In this document: positions 35,558 through 43,059 of the stretch, piece by piece | Numbering within the stretch: position 1 is the stretch's first letter | Layout of the letters: every line of letters begins with the position of its first letter | DNA from: Tsukamurella sp. M9C | GTDB lineage: Bacteria > Actinomycetota > Actinomycetes > Mycobacteriales > Mycobacteriaceae | Assembly: GCF_020169415.1 (NCBI RefSeq) | Contig: NZ_JAIULG010000019.1 | Span: 1 to 64,000 of the forward strand | Direction: 5' to 3' | DNA length: 64,000 nucleotides | Made by a program: the position numbers and the translations under genes | Notes under the pieces: model-generated | What the model saw: only the letters and a program-made list of their open reading frames with translations | Told to the model about the DNA's origin: nothing | The model's database searches: none

Positions 35558-37018
35558 ATGCAATTCACCGAACTGGACGCGTACCCGCTGCGCCCGGGTG
35601 AACTGCGCAACTGGATCCCCACCACGGGTCCCGCCGCGCGCTGGCGCGACGACCCGCGCGCCACGTCGCACGTGCACGAGGCGCACCTGCGGGGCGCGCA
35701 GGCGGTGCTGCGGCGCCGCCACATCGACGGCGGGCGCGAATCCTGGCTCGGCCTCGGCATCGAGTTCGACGAGCCGCTGTCGATCCCCGGGATGCGCACC
35801 GCGCTGCGCGCGTGGATCGACCGGCACGAGGTGCTGCGCACCCACGTCTTCCTCGAGGACGACCGGCCGCGCCGTCGGAGCGCGCAGACCGCCACCGTCG
35901 ACCTGCGGATCAAGACGATCGGCACCTACCGGTCCACCGGCCCCCTGGCCGAGCAGCTGCTCGGCGAGTTCGACCGGTCGACGGCCCCGCTGACCTGGCC
36001 CGCCTACATGTTCTCGACGGTGGCGCGCGAGGACTCGTTCACCCTGTTCTTCGCGGCCGACCACTCCCTGCTCGACGGCTACTCCCTCATCCTCAGCCCG
36101 TACGAGCTGCGCGAGTTCTACCGGGAAGCCGTGCACGGCGACCCGCCGCGGCTGCTGCCCACCGGCAGCTACGTCAACTACTCCGACACCGACCGGCAGT
36201 CCGCTGACCGCGCGGGAGCGGGCCACCCGGCCGCGCGGATGTGGGACGAGTACCTCAGCGAGACCGGCTTCAAGCCCGATCCCTTCCCCATGCCGCTGCT
36301 CCCCCTCAGCGCGAAGACACTGGCCGACGAGACGCGTGCCGCCCTGAGCCGCGACCCGGACGGCGTGCCCCGGCTGCCGCAGGGGTCGCTGAACTTCCAT
36401 CTGCTCGACGACGACCGGTCCAACAACTTCACCCGCGTGTGCTCCGAGTCGGGCGCATCGCTGGTGACGGGCGTACTCGCGTGCATGGCGAAGATCAACA
36501 CCGACCTCGGCTTCGGCCCCGTCTTCCGGTGCGCCGTCACCCGGCACACCCGCGACGCCGAACAGTGGATCGCGGCGCTCGGCTGGTTCGTCGGCATCGC
36601 GCCCTTCCGGCTCGACACCACCGGAGCCCGCACCTTCGGCGAGCTGGCGCAGCGGGCGCAGGCGGCGTGGAAGCCGTCCAAGATCGGGAGCACCCTGCCC
36701 TACCTGCGGATCGGCGAGGTGCTCGCCGAGGAGCCGGGCCGGTCGCAGGCGCCGCCGCCGCGCTTCGTCGTCTCGTTCATGGACACGCGCTCCGCCCCCG
36801 GCTCGGACGTCAACGACGCGGGCGGGGCCGGGGCGCTCCGCTCGCACGACTACTCGATCGACGACGTCTACCTCTGGATGCTGCGCACACCGTCCGGTCT
36901 GCACGTGGCGGCGCGCTTCCCCGGCTTCGAAACGGCACGCCGGAGTGTCACTCTGTACCTCGGCGCGCTACGTTCGTTGTTGACCGAAATAGGCGATGCG
37001 ACGGTTACTCGCGGGTAA
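35558..37018 (+). CDS. Condensation-domain acyltransferase (PapA1-3 / NRPS C-domain-like)
   Basis: 486 residues, stand-alone condensation domain. The N half shows WIDRHEVLRTHVFLE, a classical C-domain motif, and the active-site FFAADHSLLDGYSL (HSLLDG). The C half has LGWFVGIAPFRLD and VSFMDTRSAPGSDV, then DDVYLWMLRTPSGLHVAARF, similar to PapA1-PapA3-type transferases that acylate trehalose. No carrier or adenylation domain is attached. It stands between sufE and accA3, where Mtb has no such gene, and is therefore a second lipid-related insertion next to the carboxylase genes. No obvious own terminator; likely read through from sseA-sufE. Substrates unknown. Confidence 0.8.
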   Translation: MQFTELDAYPLRPGELRNWIPTTGPAARWRDDPRATSHVHEAHLRGAQAVLRRRHIDGGRESWLGLGIEFDEPLSIPGMRTALRAWIDRHEVLRTHVFLEDDRPRRRSAQTATVDLRIKTIGTYRSTGPLAEQLLGEFDRSTAPLTWPAYMFSTVAREDSFTLFFAADHSLLDGYSLILSPYELREFYREAVHGDPPRLLPTGSYVNYSDTDRQSADRAGAGHPAARMWDEYLSETGFKPDPFPMPLLPLSAKTLADETRAALSRDPDGVPRLPQGSLNFHLLDDDRSNNFTRVCSESGASLVTGVLACMAKINTDLGFGPVFRCAVTRHTRDAEQWIAALGWFVGIAPFRLDTTGARTFGELAQRAQAAWKPSKIGSTLPYLRIGEVLAEEPGRSQAPPPRFVVSFMDTRSAPGSDVNDAGGAGALRSHDYSIDDVYLWMLRTPSGLHVAARFPGFETARRSVTLYLGALRSLLTEIGDATVTRG

Positions 37019-37147
37019 CCGAACCCGCGAGGGGACTGTCGGCTGCGCCACAAGTGAGTAGGCATACACTCGTCAGGAGTTGCGCCCGGACGGGACATGG
37101 AGAGGGCGGCGCGCCGCTGTGCGCCGCAACGGAACGAGGAGACTTGA

Positions 37148-38956
37148 GTGGCAGCCCACGCTGACAAGAAGATCGAGAAGGTACTCATCGCCAACCGCGG
37201 TGAGATCGCCGTCCGCGTCATCCGCGCCGCCCGGGACGCCGGCCTGACCAGCGTCGCCGTGTACGCCGAGCCCGACGCCGACGCCAAGTTCGTGCGCCTC
37301 GCCGACGAGGCCTTCGCCCTCGGCGGCCAGACCTCGGCCGAGTCCTACCTCGTCTTCGACAAGATCCTCGACGCCGCCGCCAAGTCCGGCGCCGACGCGA
37401 TCCACCCCGGCTACGGCTTCCTGTCCGAGAACGCCGAGTTCGCGCAGGCCGTCATCGATGCGGGCCTGACCTGGATCGGCCCGTCCCCGGCCTCGATCCG
37501 CGACCTGGGCGACAAGGTCACCGCGCGGCACATCGCCGAGCGCGCCGAGGCCCCGATGGCGCCCGGCACCAAGGACCCGGTCAAGGACGCCGACGAGGTC
37601 GTCGCCTTCGCCAAGGAGTACGGCGTGCCCGTCGCCATCAAGGCGGCGTTCGGCGGCGGCGGCCGCGGCATGAAGGTCGCGTACACCATCGAGGAGATCC
37701 CCGAGCTGTTCGAGTCGGCGACCCGCGAGGCCGTCGCCGCCTTCGGCCGCGGCGAGTGCTTCGTCGAGCGCTACCTGGACAAGGCCCGCCACGTCGAGGC
37801 CCAGGTCATCGCCGACCAGCACGGCAACGTCGTGGTCGCCGGCACCCGCGACTGCTCGCTGCAGCGCCGCTTCCAGAAGCTGGTCGAGGAGGCGCCCGCG
37901 CCGTTCCTCACCGAGGAGCAGCGCACCGCCATCCACGAGTCGGCGAAGCGCATCTGCCGCGAGGCGGGCTACTACGGCGCCGGCACCGTCGAGTTCCTCG
38001 TCGCCGCCGACGGCCTGGTCAGCTTCCTCGAGGTCAACACCCGCCTGCAGGTCGAGCACCCGGTCACCGAGGAGACCGCGGGCATCGACCTCGTGCGCCA
38101 GCAGTTCCGCATCGCCGAGGGCAAGGAGCTGACGATCACGGAGGATCCCACTCCTCGCGGTCACAGCTTCGAGTTCCGCATCAACGGCGAGGACGCCGGC
38201 CGCGGCTTCCTGCCCGCCCCCGGCCCGATCAGCGTGTACCGCGAGCCCACCGGCCCCGGCGTGCGCGTCGACTCCGGCGTGGACCAGGGCGACGTCATCG
38301 GCGGCCAGTTCGACTCGATGCTCGCCAAGCTCATCGTGACCGGCGCGACCCGCCAGGAGGCGCTGGAGCGCTCGCGGCGCGCGCTCGCCGAGTTCGAGGT
38401 CGAGGGCCTCGCGACGGTCATCCCGTTCCACCGCCACATCGTCTCCAACCCGGCGTTCGTGGGCGACGAGAACGGCTTCGAGGTCTACACCAAGTGGATC
38501 GAGACCGATTGGGAGAACCCGATCGAGCCGTACACCGGTGGCCAGGCCATCGAGGAGGACGACTCGCTGCCCCGCCAGAACGTGGTCGTGGTCGTCGACG
38601 GCCGCCGCGTCGAGGTCTCACTGCCCGGCGAGCTCTCGCTCGGCGGTGGCGGCGCGGCCGGCGGTGCCGGCGTCATCCGCCGCAAGCCGAAGGCGCGCAC
38701 CCGCGACCGCGGCGCCGGTGTGGCCGCCACGGGTGATTCCGTGACCGCGCCCATGCAGGGCACCGTCGTCAAGGTGGCCGTCGAGGACGGCCAGCAGGTC
38801 AGCGCCGGCGACCTCGTCGTGGTGCTCGAGGCCATGAAGATGGAGAACCCGGTCGCCGCGCACAAGGACGGCATCGTCACCGGCCTGTCCGTCGAGCCCG
38901 GCACCGCCGTCACCCAGGGCACCGTGCTGCTCGAGATCAAGTCCGACGAGGCCTGA
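37148..38956 (+). CDS. accA3: Acyl-CoA carboxylase alpha subunit AccA3 (biotin carboxylase and carrier)
   Basis: 602 residues. Biotin carboxylase domain: [38 protein letters not shown]-grasp [17 protein letters not shown] and [21 protein letters not shown] linker leads to a C-terminal biotin carrier domain with [10 protein letters not shown], where Lys564 is biotinylated by BirA. It supplies carboxybiotin to AccD5 and to other AccD subunits, serving malonyl-CoA, methylmalonyl-CoA and mycolate precursors. The start is GTG 37148 with GAGGAG upstream. Equivalent to Mtb Rv3285. Confidence 0.96.
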   Translation: MAAHADKKIEKVLIANRGEIAVRVIRAARDAGLTSVAVYAEPDADAKFVRLADEAFALGGQTSAESYLVFDKILDAAAKSGADAIHPGYGFLSENAEFAQAVIDAGLTWIGPSPASIRDLGDKVTARHIAERAEAPMAPGTKDPVKDADEVVAFAKEYGVPVAIKAAFGGGGRGMKVAYTIEEIPELFESATREAVAAFGRGECFVERYLDKARHVEAQVIADQHGNVVVAGTRDCSLQRRFQKLVEEAPAPFLTEEQRTAIHESAKRICREAGYYGAGTVEFLVAADGLVSFLEVNTRLQVEHPVTEETAGIDLVRQQFRIAEGKELTITEDPTPRGHSFEFRINGEDAGRGFLPAPGPISVYREPTGPGVRVDSGVDQGDVIGGQFDSMLAKLIVTGATRQEALERSRRALAEFEVEGLATVIPFHRHIVSNPAFVGDENGFEVYTKWIETDWENPIEPYTGGQAIEEDDSLPRQNVVVVVDGRRVEVSLPGELSLGGGGAAGGAGVIRRKPKARTRDRGAGVAATGDSVTAPMQGTVVKVAVEDGQQVSAGDLVVVLEAMKMENPVAAHKDGIVTGLSVEPGTAVTQGTVLLEIKSDEA

Positions 38957-38959
38957 TTC

Positions 38960-39187
38960 TTGGATCCGATCGGCCTGAACGTCGGGGCGTGGTACCTCAC
39001 GGAACTGCGCCCCGACGCCTGGCTGGCCGATGAGGCCTACGCCTGGGCCGTCCGCGTGAACACCACCGGCGACTCGATCGGCGAGGTCACCCTCCTTCCC
39101 TCGGGGAAGGTCACCGTCGACGGCCCCGACAGCGAGGGCCTGCGCACCGCCCGCGCCGCCGTGCAGCGATTCGGCGCGAGTCTCTAG
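38960..39187 (+). CDS. Small conserved hypothetical protein downstream of accA3
   Basis: 75 residues starting at TTG 38960 (GAGG about nine bases upstream), only three bases after accA3, so likely co-transcribed. The sequence reads as a small mixed alpha/beta protein with two Trp-containing strands (NVGAWYLTELRPD, AYAWAVRVNTTGD) and no Cys. No family recognised. Its TAG stop overlaps the convergent HNH gene stop in CTAG (39184-39187), meaning the two genes share four bases. Confidence 0.6.
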   Translation: MDPIGLNVGAWYLTELRPDAWLADEAYAWAVRVNTTGDSIGEVTLLPSGKVTVDGPDSEGLRTARAAVQRFGASL

Positions 39188-40404
39188 GCCGCCTGGTCCG
39201 GCGCGGTGGACCGGTGGTGGTGTCCGCTCGGGGTCCGCGTTTCGACGGTGTGCCGCCCGCTCGCGGCCAGTACCACGTGGCTGGTCCAGTCGGCTGCTTC
39301 CTTGGCGTAGTTGCACGCCGCGCACAGCCCCTGCCCGTTCTGAAACTCGGTGGGACCACCGGACGCGTGCGGAACCACGTGGTCGGTGTGCGCGATCGGA
39401 GCGTCGCAGTACGGGGTCCTGCAGTACCGGTCCCGTGCCCGGATCATCTCCGCGAGCCCGTCGGGGAAGCAGCGTTGCCGGGAGTCCATGCCGACGACCG
39501 CGCCGGATTCGGGCGCGAGGTAGAGGCGTTTGACCCACGCGACGCCGGCGGCGGTGGCCCGGCCGACGAGGTTGCGGGCGATCTCCGCCGGCACCGTCCC
39601 ACCACCGTCCAGATGCGCGGTCCCGGGGCGGCCACCGAGGAGCACCGCCGCGGGCATCGTCAGGTTCACCATAACGGGCTGCCCGTCCGCAGCCTCGCGG
39701 CCGGTGATCCGCGCGAACGCGGTGTCGGCCATGATCTGACCCCGCGTCCGCAGGTCCGCACCGATCCCGATCAACGTGGCGGCGTGCTTGCGCAACGCCG
39801 CGTACACCCCGACGCCCTGCGCCACCGGCAACAGCAGTGACACCCTGGCCATCCCCTCGGGCAGCGGCCGGATCGTCACCGTCCGGTCCTTCTCCGCGGA
39901 CGCATTCCGATCCACCGTCGCCTGCGCGTCCAGCCGATACGCGACCTGCTCGACCCTCGCGGCGAGTTGCTTGAGCCCCATCCCCGCGAGCGTCGCCGGA
40001 TCGGCACACAACTGCGCATCCGCGACATGGCGGTCCGATGCGTCCAGGTGCGCGAGGCCACCGACGATCACCGGGACCGCCTCCGGGGAGACGTCACCGT
40101 CCCGCAGGCGGGCGCGGGTGTGAGGCAGGCTCTTCTCCAGCTCCACCGCCCGATTTACAAACCTCGCGGCTGTGTTCGGCGACAAATGCATGGCCAACCC
40201 GACCTCCGCCGCCACACCCTGCTGCCAGCGATCCTGCGGCAACCCCGCCGCGACCCGCTCGCACACCCGCTCCCGCAGCAACTCCGCCGCCAACCGGTAC
40301 TGCTCGAACACCGTCCGACACCGCCGCCGCTCCATCGAACGCAACCGCTCCGCAACACCACCGCCAGGCGGCTGATCATCATCTACACCAACGTCTTCGT
40401 CCAT
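39184..40404 (-). CDS. 13E12/DUF222 family HNH endonuclease-like protein
   Basis: 406 residues. N-terminal DUF222 region (MERRRCRTVFEQYRLAAELL to RLYLAPESGAVV) and a C-terminal HNH nuclease: RDRYCRTPYCDAPIAHTDHV, then PHASGGPTEFQNGQGLCAAC (first zinc Cys pair, catalytic His in TDHVVPH, Asn, second Cys pair). The family is repeated many times in mycobacterial genomes (REP13E12), and phage phiRv1 uses such a repeat as attachment site. The promoter at 40411-40433 matches the RecA-independent (PafBC) DNA-damage consensus and gives a leaderless ATG at 40404. Function unproven; possibly a mobile nuclease gene. Confidence 0.88.
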   Translation of the reverse strand: MDEDVGVDDDQPPGGGVAERLRSMERRRCRTVFEQYRLAAELLRERVCERVAAGLPQDRWQQGVAAEVGLAMHLSPNTAARFVNRAVELEKSLPHTRARLRDGDVSPEAVPVIVGGLAHLDASDRHVADAQLCADPATLAGMGLKQLAARVEQVAYRLDAQATVDRNASAEKDRTVTIRPLPEGMARVSLLLPVAQGVGVYAALRKHAATLIGIGADLRTRGQIMADTAFARITGREAADGQPVMVNLTMPAAVLLGGRPGTAHLDGGGTVPAEIARNLVGRATAAGVAWVKRLYLAPESGAVVGMDSRQRCFPDGLAEMIRARDRYCRTPYCDAPIAHTDHVVPHASGGPTEFQNGQGLCAACNYAKEAADWTSHVVLAASGRHTVETRTPSGHHHRSTAPDQAA

Positions 40405-40410
40405 GCCCTG

Positions 40411-40433
40411 ACGCTACGCCGACCCACCGACAA
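40411..40433 (-). promoter_or_regulatory. PafBC/RecA-independent DNA-damage promoter
   Basis: On the minus strand TTGTCGGTG (40433-40425), exactly eight bases, then TAGCGT (40416-40411). The mycobacterial RecA-NDp consensus is TTGTCRGTG-N8-TANNNT, so all defined positions match. The ATG of the HNH gene follows six bases later. Confidence 0.85.
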
Positions 40434-40590
40434 GTTTTCGCCATCGCAACACTGTATCGAACGATGCCTGTTCACACGGGCCACGAGAACACGCTGACGC
40501 CTCTCCTCCTCACGGACCAGTACCGATACCGAGTCGCGCGTCCAGAGCGAAATCCCACGCCAGGGCACCCTCGCGAGCGATGATCGAGAC

Positions 40591-41007
40591 ATGGCGAGAA
40601 AGCCGGAGCCCCCGAAGGCCCCACCCAGCATCAGCGAATCGGTCAACGACCTGGTCGACTCCGTGCGGTCCGCCGCCGGCAAGGCGATGGACAACACCGG
40701 CCGCACGGTGACCAGCGTCAGCAAGCTCAGCACCATCCCGCCCGACACCATCGAGCTCATCGCCGAGCTGCCGAAGGTGATGCTCGCGATGGCCGACATG
40801 ATCGAGCGCGCCAACAACGTCATCGACCGGGTGGAGCGGCTCACCGCCGTCGCCGACCCGGCCCTCAACACCCTCGACGCCGTGCTCCCGCCGCTGGTCG
40901 ACGTGACCAACAAACTCAGCGACGTACAGCGCGGCGTCGAGCGAGGGGTCGGCAAGCTCCCCGGCGTCAATCAGCTCAAGAAGGTCACCGGCCTCGGCGG
41001 CGACTGA
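40591..41007 (+). CDS. Hypothetical helical protein
   Basis: 138 residues, charged ends (MARKPEPPKAPP and KKVTGLGGD) and long amphipathic helices between (SESVNDLVDSVRSAAGKAMD, then VMLAMADMIERANNVIDRVE) with coiled-coil character. No membrane segment or signal. No family recognised; similar small proteins occur in actinobacteria but I cannot name one. GATGAT lies six bases before ATG 40591, a degenerate -10 at leaderless spacing. It is convergent with the XRE-cupin gene, with three bases between stops. Confidence 0.6.
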   Translation: MARKPEPPKAPPSISESVNDLVDSVRSAAGKAMDNTGRTVTSVSKLSTIPPDTIELIAELPKVMLAMADMIERANNVIDRVERLTAVADPALNTLDAVLPPLVDVTNKLSDVQRGVERGVGKLPGVNQLKKVTGLGGD

Positions 41008-41010
41008 CCG

Positions 41011-41589
41011 CTACTCCGGCTCCGCGCGCCCCACGTGGTGGGCGCGCTCGCCCTGCGGGCCGTAGATGCCCAGGTACTCGACGGGCTCGCCGTCGGCGCT
41101 GCCGAACCAGTGCGGCAGCCGGGTGTCGAATTCGATCACCTCGCCGGGCTTGATCACCATGTCCTTCTCCCCCAGCAGCAGCCGCAGGTTCCCGTCGAGC
41201 ACGTACAGCCAGTGGTAGCCGGGATGCGAGACCTGCGTGCGCGTCTGCGCCCCGGGCCGGGGCCGGATGACCTCCTTGAAGGTGCGCAGCCCGCCGGCGC
41301 GGCGGGTGAGCGGCACGATGACGTGGTCGCCGTGCCGCACCGGCTTGAGCCGCACGCGCGGATCGCCGGTCTCGGGAGCGTCGACGAGCTCGTCGAGCGG
41401 CAGGCCGTACGTGCGCGCGAGCGGCAGCAACAGCTCCAGGGTGGGCTTGCGGGTGCCGCCCTCCAACCGCGAGAGCGTGCTCACCGAGATCCCCGTCGCC
41501 TCCGCGACCGCGGTCAGGGTGATGTCGCGCTCCTGCCGGATCGCGCGCAACCGCGGCCCGACCTGCTCGAGAACCGGATCGTCTGCCAT
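41011..41589 (-). CDS. XRE-family regulator with C-terminal cupin domain
   Basis: 192 residues. HTH_XRE domain (about 10-65): LRAIRQERDITLTAVAEATG, then ISVSTLSRLEGGTRKPTLEL. A cupin_2 domain (about 95-185) has HPGYHWLYVLDGNLRLLLGE and VIEFDTRLPHWFGSADGE, with the His residues for metal or ligand binding. Such regulators usually sense a small molecule and repress nearby genes. ATG 41589 is preferred; ATG 41610 would overlap the vapC stop by one base (TGATG). Target genes are not obvious. Confidence 0.85.
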   Translation of the reverse strand: MADDPVLEQVGPRLRAIRQERDITLTAVAEATGISVSTLSRLEGGTRKPTLELLLPLARTYGLPLDELVDAPETGDPRVRLKPVRHGDHVIVPLTRRAGGLRTFKEVIRPRPGAQTRTQVSHPGYHWLYVLDGNLRLLLGEKDMVIKPGEVIEFDTRLPHWFGSADGEPVEYLGIYGPQGERAHHVGRAEPE

Positions 41590-41609
41590 GGGACCGATTG
41601 TGCCCGCCA

Positions 41610-42023
41610 TCAGCCGAACGGGTTCAGGGTCCGGACGTCGAGGCCCTCGAAGTCCTGGACGTTCCTGGTGACCAGCGTGAGGTCGTGGGCGAGCGCCGTG
41701 GCGGCGATGAGGGCGTCGACGATCGGCAGCGTCCGGCCCGTCGCCGATATCGCTCCCCATCGTGTAGCCGCGGGGATGTCCAGATCGATGATCTGATCGC
41801 GGTAGGCGTCCTCGATAGCCGCGATCCACGTCGCGACGGCCTCGGCCTGCCGGGGGTCCCTCCGAGCCAACATGCGCTCGCCACGGCGCAGCTCACCGAT
41901 GGTGAGCACACTGAGATATCCGGCGTTCCCCACGCCGGCGAGCCATTCGACCACCGCCTGGTTGGGGCGGCGCTTCATGGACTCCGACACCACGTTCGTG
42001 TCCAAGAGGTACGCCGCGGTCAA
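41610..42023 (-). CDS. vapC: Type II toxin VapC, PIN-domain ribonuclease
   Basis: 137 residues. PIN-domain acidic residues: Asp8 in YLLDTNVVSE, Glu in LTIGELRRGE, and Asp in LPIVDALIAATALAHDLTLV, followed by TRNVQDFEGLDV. Expected to cleave tRNA or rRNA when freed from VapB. The start is TTG at 42023, overlapping the vapB stop by four bases (TTGA), which couples its translation to the antitoxin. Confidence 0.9.
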   Translation of the reverse strand: MTAAYLLDTNVVSESMKRRPNQAVVEWLAGVGNAGYLSVLTIGELRRGERMLARRDPRQAEAVATWIAAIEDAYRDQIIDLDIPAATRWGAISATGRTLPIVDALIAATALAHDLTLVTRNVQDFEGLDVRTLNPFG

Positions 42024-42280
42024 TCGAAGAGCCCCTCCGTGCGATCCGGGTCGACGGTGCGCTCGGGAATCTCGAAGTCATCGACGGCGGGCGCCGACAG
42101 CAGGAATTCGGAGAAGCTCGGCTTCCGATCCCGTCCGTGATTCGCGCGGAAGTCCTCGATGTCCACGACCACCGCGATGGGATCGCCGTGCCGGGTGATC
42201 ACCTGCGGCTCCCCCTCGCCGACGGCGCGCAGCAGCTCACTGAGGCGCTGCTTGGCCTCCTGCACCTGCCATTCCCGCAT
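42020..42280 (-). CDS. vapB: Type II antitoxin, Phd/YefM family (VapB partner)
   Basis: 86 residues. N-terminal Phd/YefM DNA-binding fold: WQVQEAKQRLSELLRAVGEG, then EPQVITRHGDPIAVVVDIED. The C-terminal part (FSEFLLSAPAVDDFEIPERT) should wrap the VapC active site. ATG 42280 follows TACCCT by six bases, so the operon mRNA is probably leaderless. Phd-type antitoxins repress their own promoter; no clear palindrome was found near the -10. Confidence 0.87.
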   Translation of the reverse strand: MREWQVQEAKQRLSELLRAVGEGEPQVITRHGDPIAVVVDIEDFRANHGRDRKPSFSEFLLSAPAVDDFEIPERTVDPDRTEGLFD

Positions 42281-42286
42281 GCGTCC

Positions 42287-42292
42287 AGGGTA
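42287..42292 (-). promoter_or_regulatory. -10 box TACCCT, predicted leaderless start of vapBC
   Basis: Minus-strand TACCCT, six bases (GGACGC), ATG 42280. Confidence 0.55.
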
Positions 42293-42405
42293 CCGAGATC
42301 TGTCCAGACAGTCTAGACCCACGACGCACCTAGCGGACCGCGGTCCGCTCCGCTACGGTGGACACCACGCCCGAGCGGGCGAGAAACCCCGTCGAAAGGA
42401 CCCCT

Positions 42406-42966
42406 ATGAAGATCGGCATCATCCTCGGCTCCATCCGCGACGGCCGCAAGGCCGAGCAGGTCGGCCAGTGGGTCGCCGCGGCCGCCGCCGCACGCGAGGG
42501 CGTCGAGGTCACCGTGCTGGACCTCAAGGAGTTCGACGTCCCGCTGCTCACCTCCGCCACCGTGCCGGGCGCCGCGAACCGTCAGTACGACAGCGCGGCG
42601 GTCACCGCCTGGGGCGAGGCGATCGACGCCCAGGACGGCTTCGTCTTCGTCACCCCCGAGTACAACCACTCCATCCCCGGCGCCTTCAAGAACGCCTTCG
42701 ACTCGATCGGACCCGAGTGGGCCGGCAAGACCGTCGGCTTCGTCGCCTACGGCGCCGACGGCGGCGTCCGCGCCGTGGAGCACTGGCGCCAGATCACCGC
42801 CAACTTCTCCATGGTCGACGCCCGCGCCCAGGTCAGCCTGGGCCTGTTCACCGATTTCGACGGTGCCGGCGCCTTCGCCCCGATCGACCGCCGCCCTGCC
42901 GAGCTGGCCGCGCTGCTCGACGAGCTGACCGCCGCCACCGAGCGCCACCTGGCCTCCGCTCGCTGA
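42406..42966 (+). CDS. NADPH-dependent FMN reductase-like flavoprotein
   Basis: 186 residues, flavodoxin-like fold. FMN phosphate loop GSIRDGRKAEQV near the N-terminus, then FVFVTPEYNHSIPGAFKNAF, the signature of the NADPH-dependent FMN reductase/azoreductase family, and GFVAYGADGGVRAVEHWRQI. It reduces flavin or quinone-like substrates; physiological substrate unknown. ATG 42406 has GAAAGGA eight bases upstream; TACGGT at about 42354 is a plausible -10. A long hairpin terminator follows at 42972-43008. Confidence 0.88.
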   Translation: MKIGIILGSIRDGRKAEQVGQWVAAAAAAREGVEVTVLDLKEFDVPLLTSATVPGAANRQYDSAAVTAWGEAIDAQDGFVFVTPEYNHSIPGAFKNAFDSIGPEWAGKTVGFVAYGADGGVRAVEHWRQITANFSMVDARAQVSLGLFTDFDGAGAFAPIDRRPAELAALLDELTAATERHLASAR

Positions 42967-42971
42967 GCTCC

Positions 42972-43008
42972 CGCGCGCCGGGCCCCTTCCCGCAGGGCCC
43001 GGCGCGCG
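42972..43008 (+). terminator. 14-bp GC hairpin terminator
   Basis: A perfect 14-base stem (42972-42985 with 42995-43008) closes a nine-base loop, six bases after the FMN reductase stop. No T run, as is usual for actinobacterial terminators. Confidence 0.7.
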
Positions 43009-43059
43009 ACCGCGGGATCGATTACGCTTGCAATCGTCACACGACGAGCGGGGAGCCCC

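Noticed and set aside
40449-40475. Possible LexA (SOS) box near the HNH gene
   Set aside because: TCGAAC and GTTCAC are seven bases apart, not the four required by the actinobacterial LexA consensus, and one half is imperfect; the PafBC-type promoter explains the gene better.
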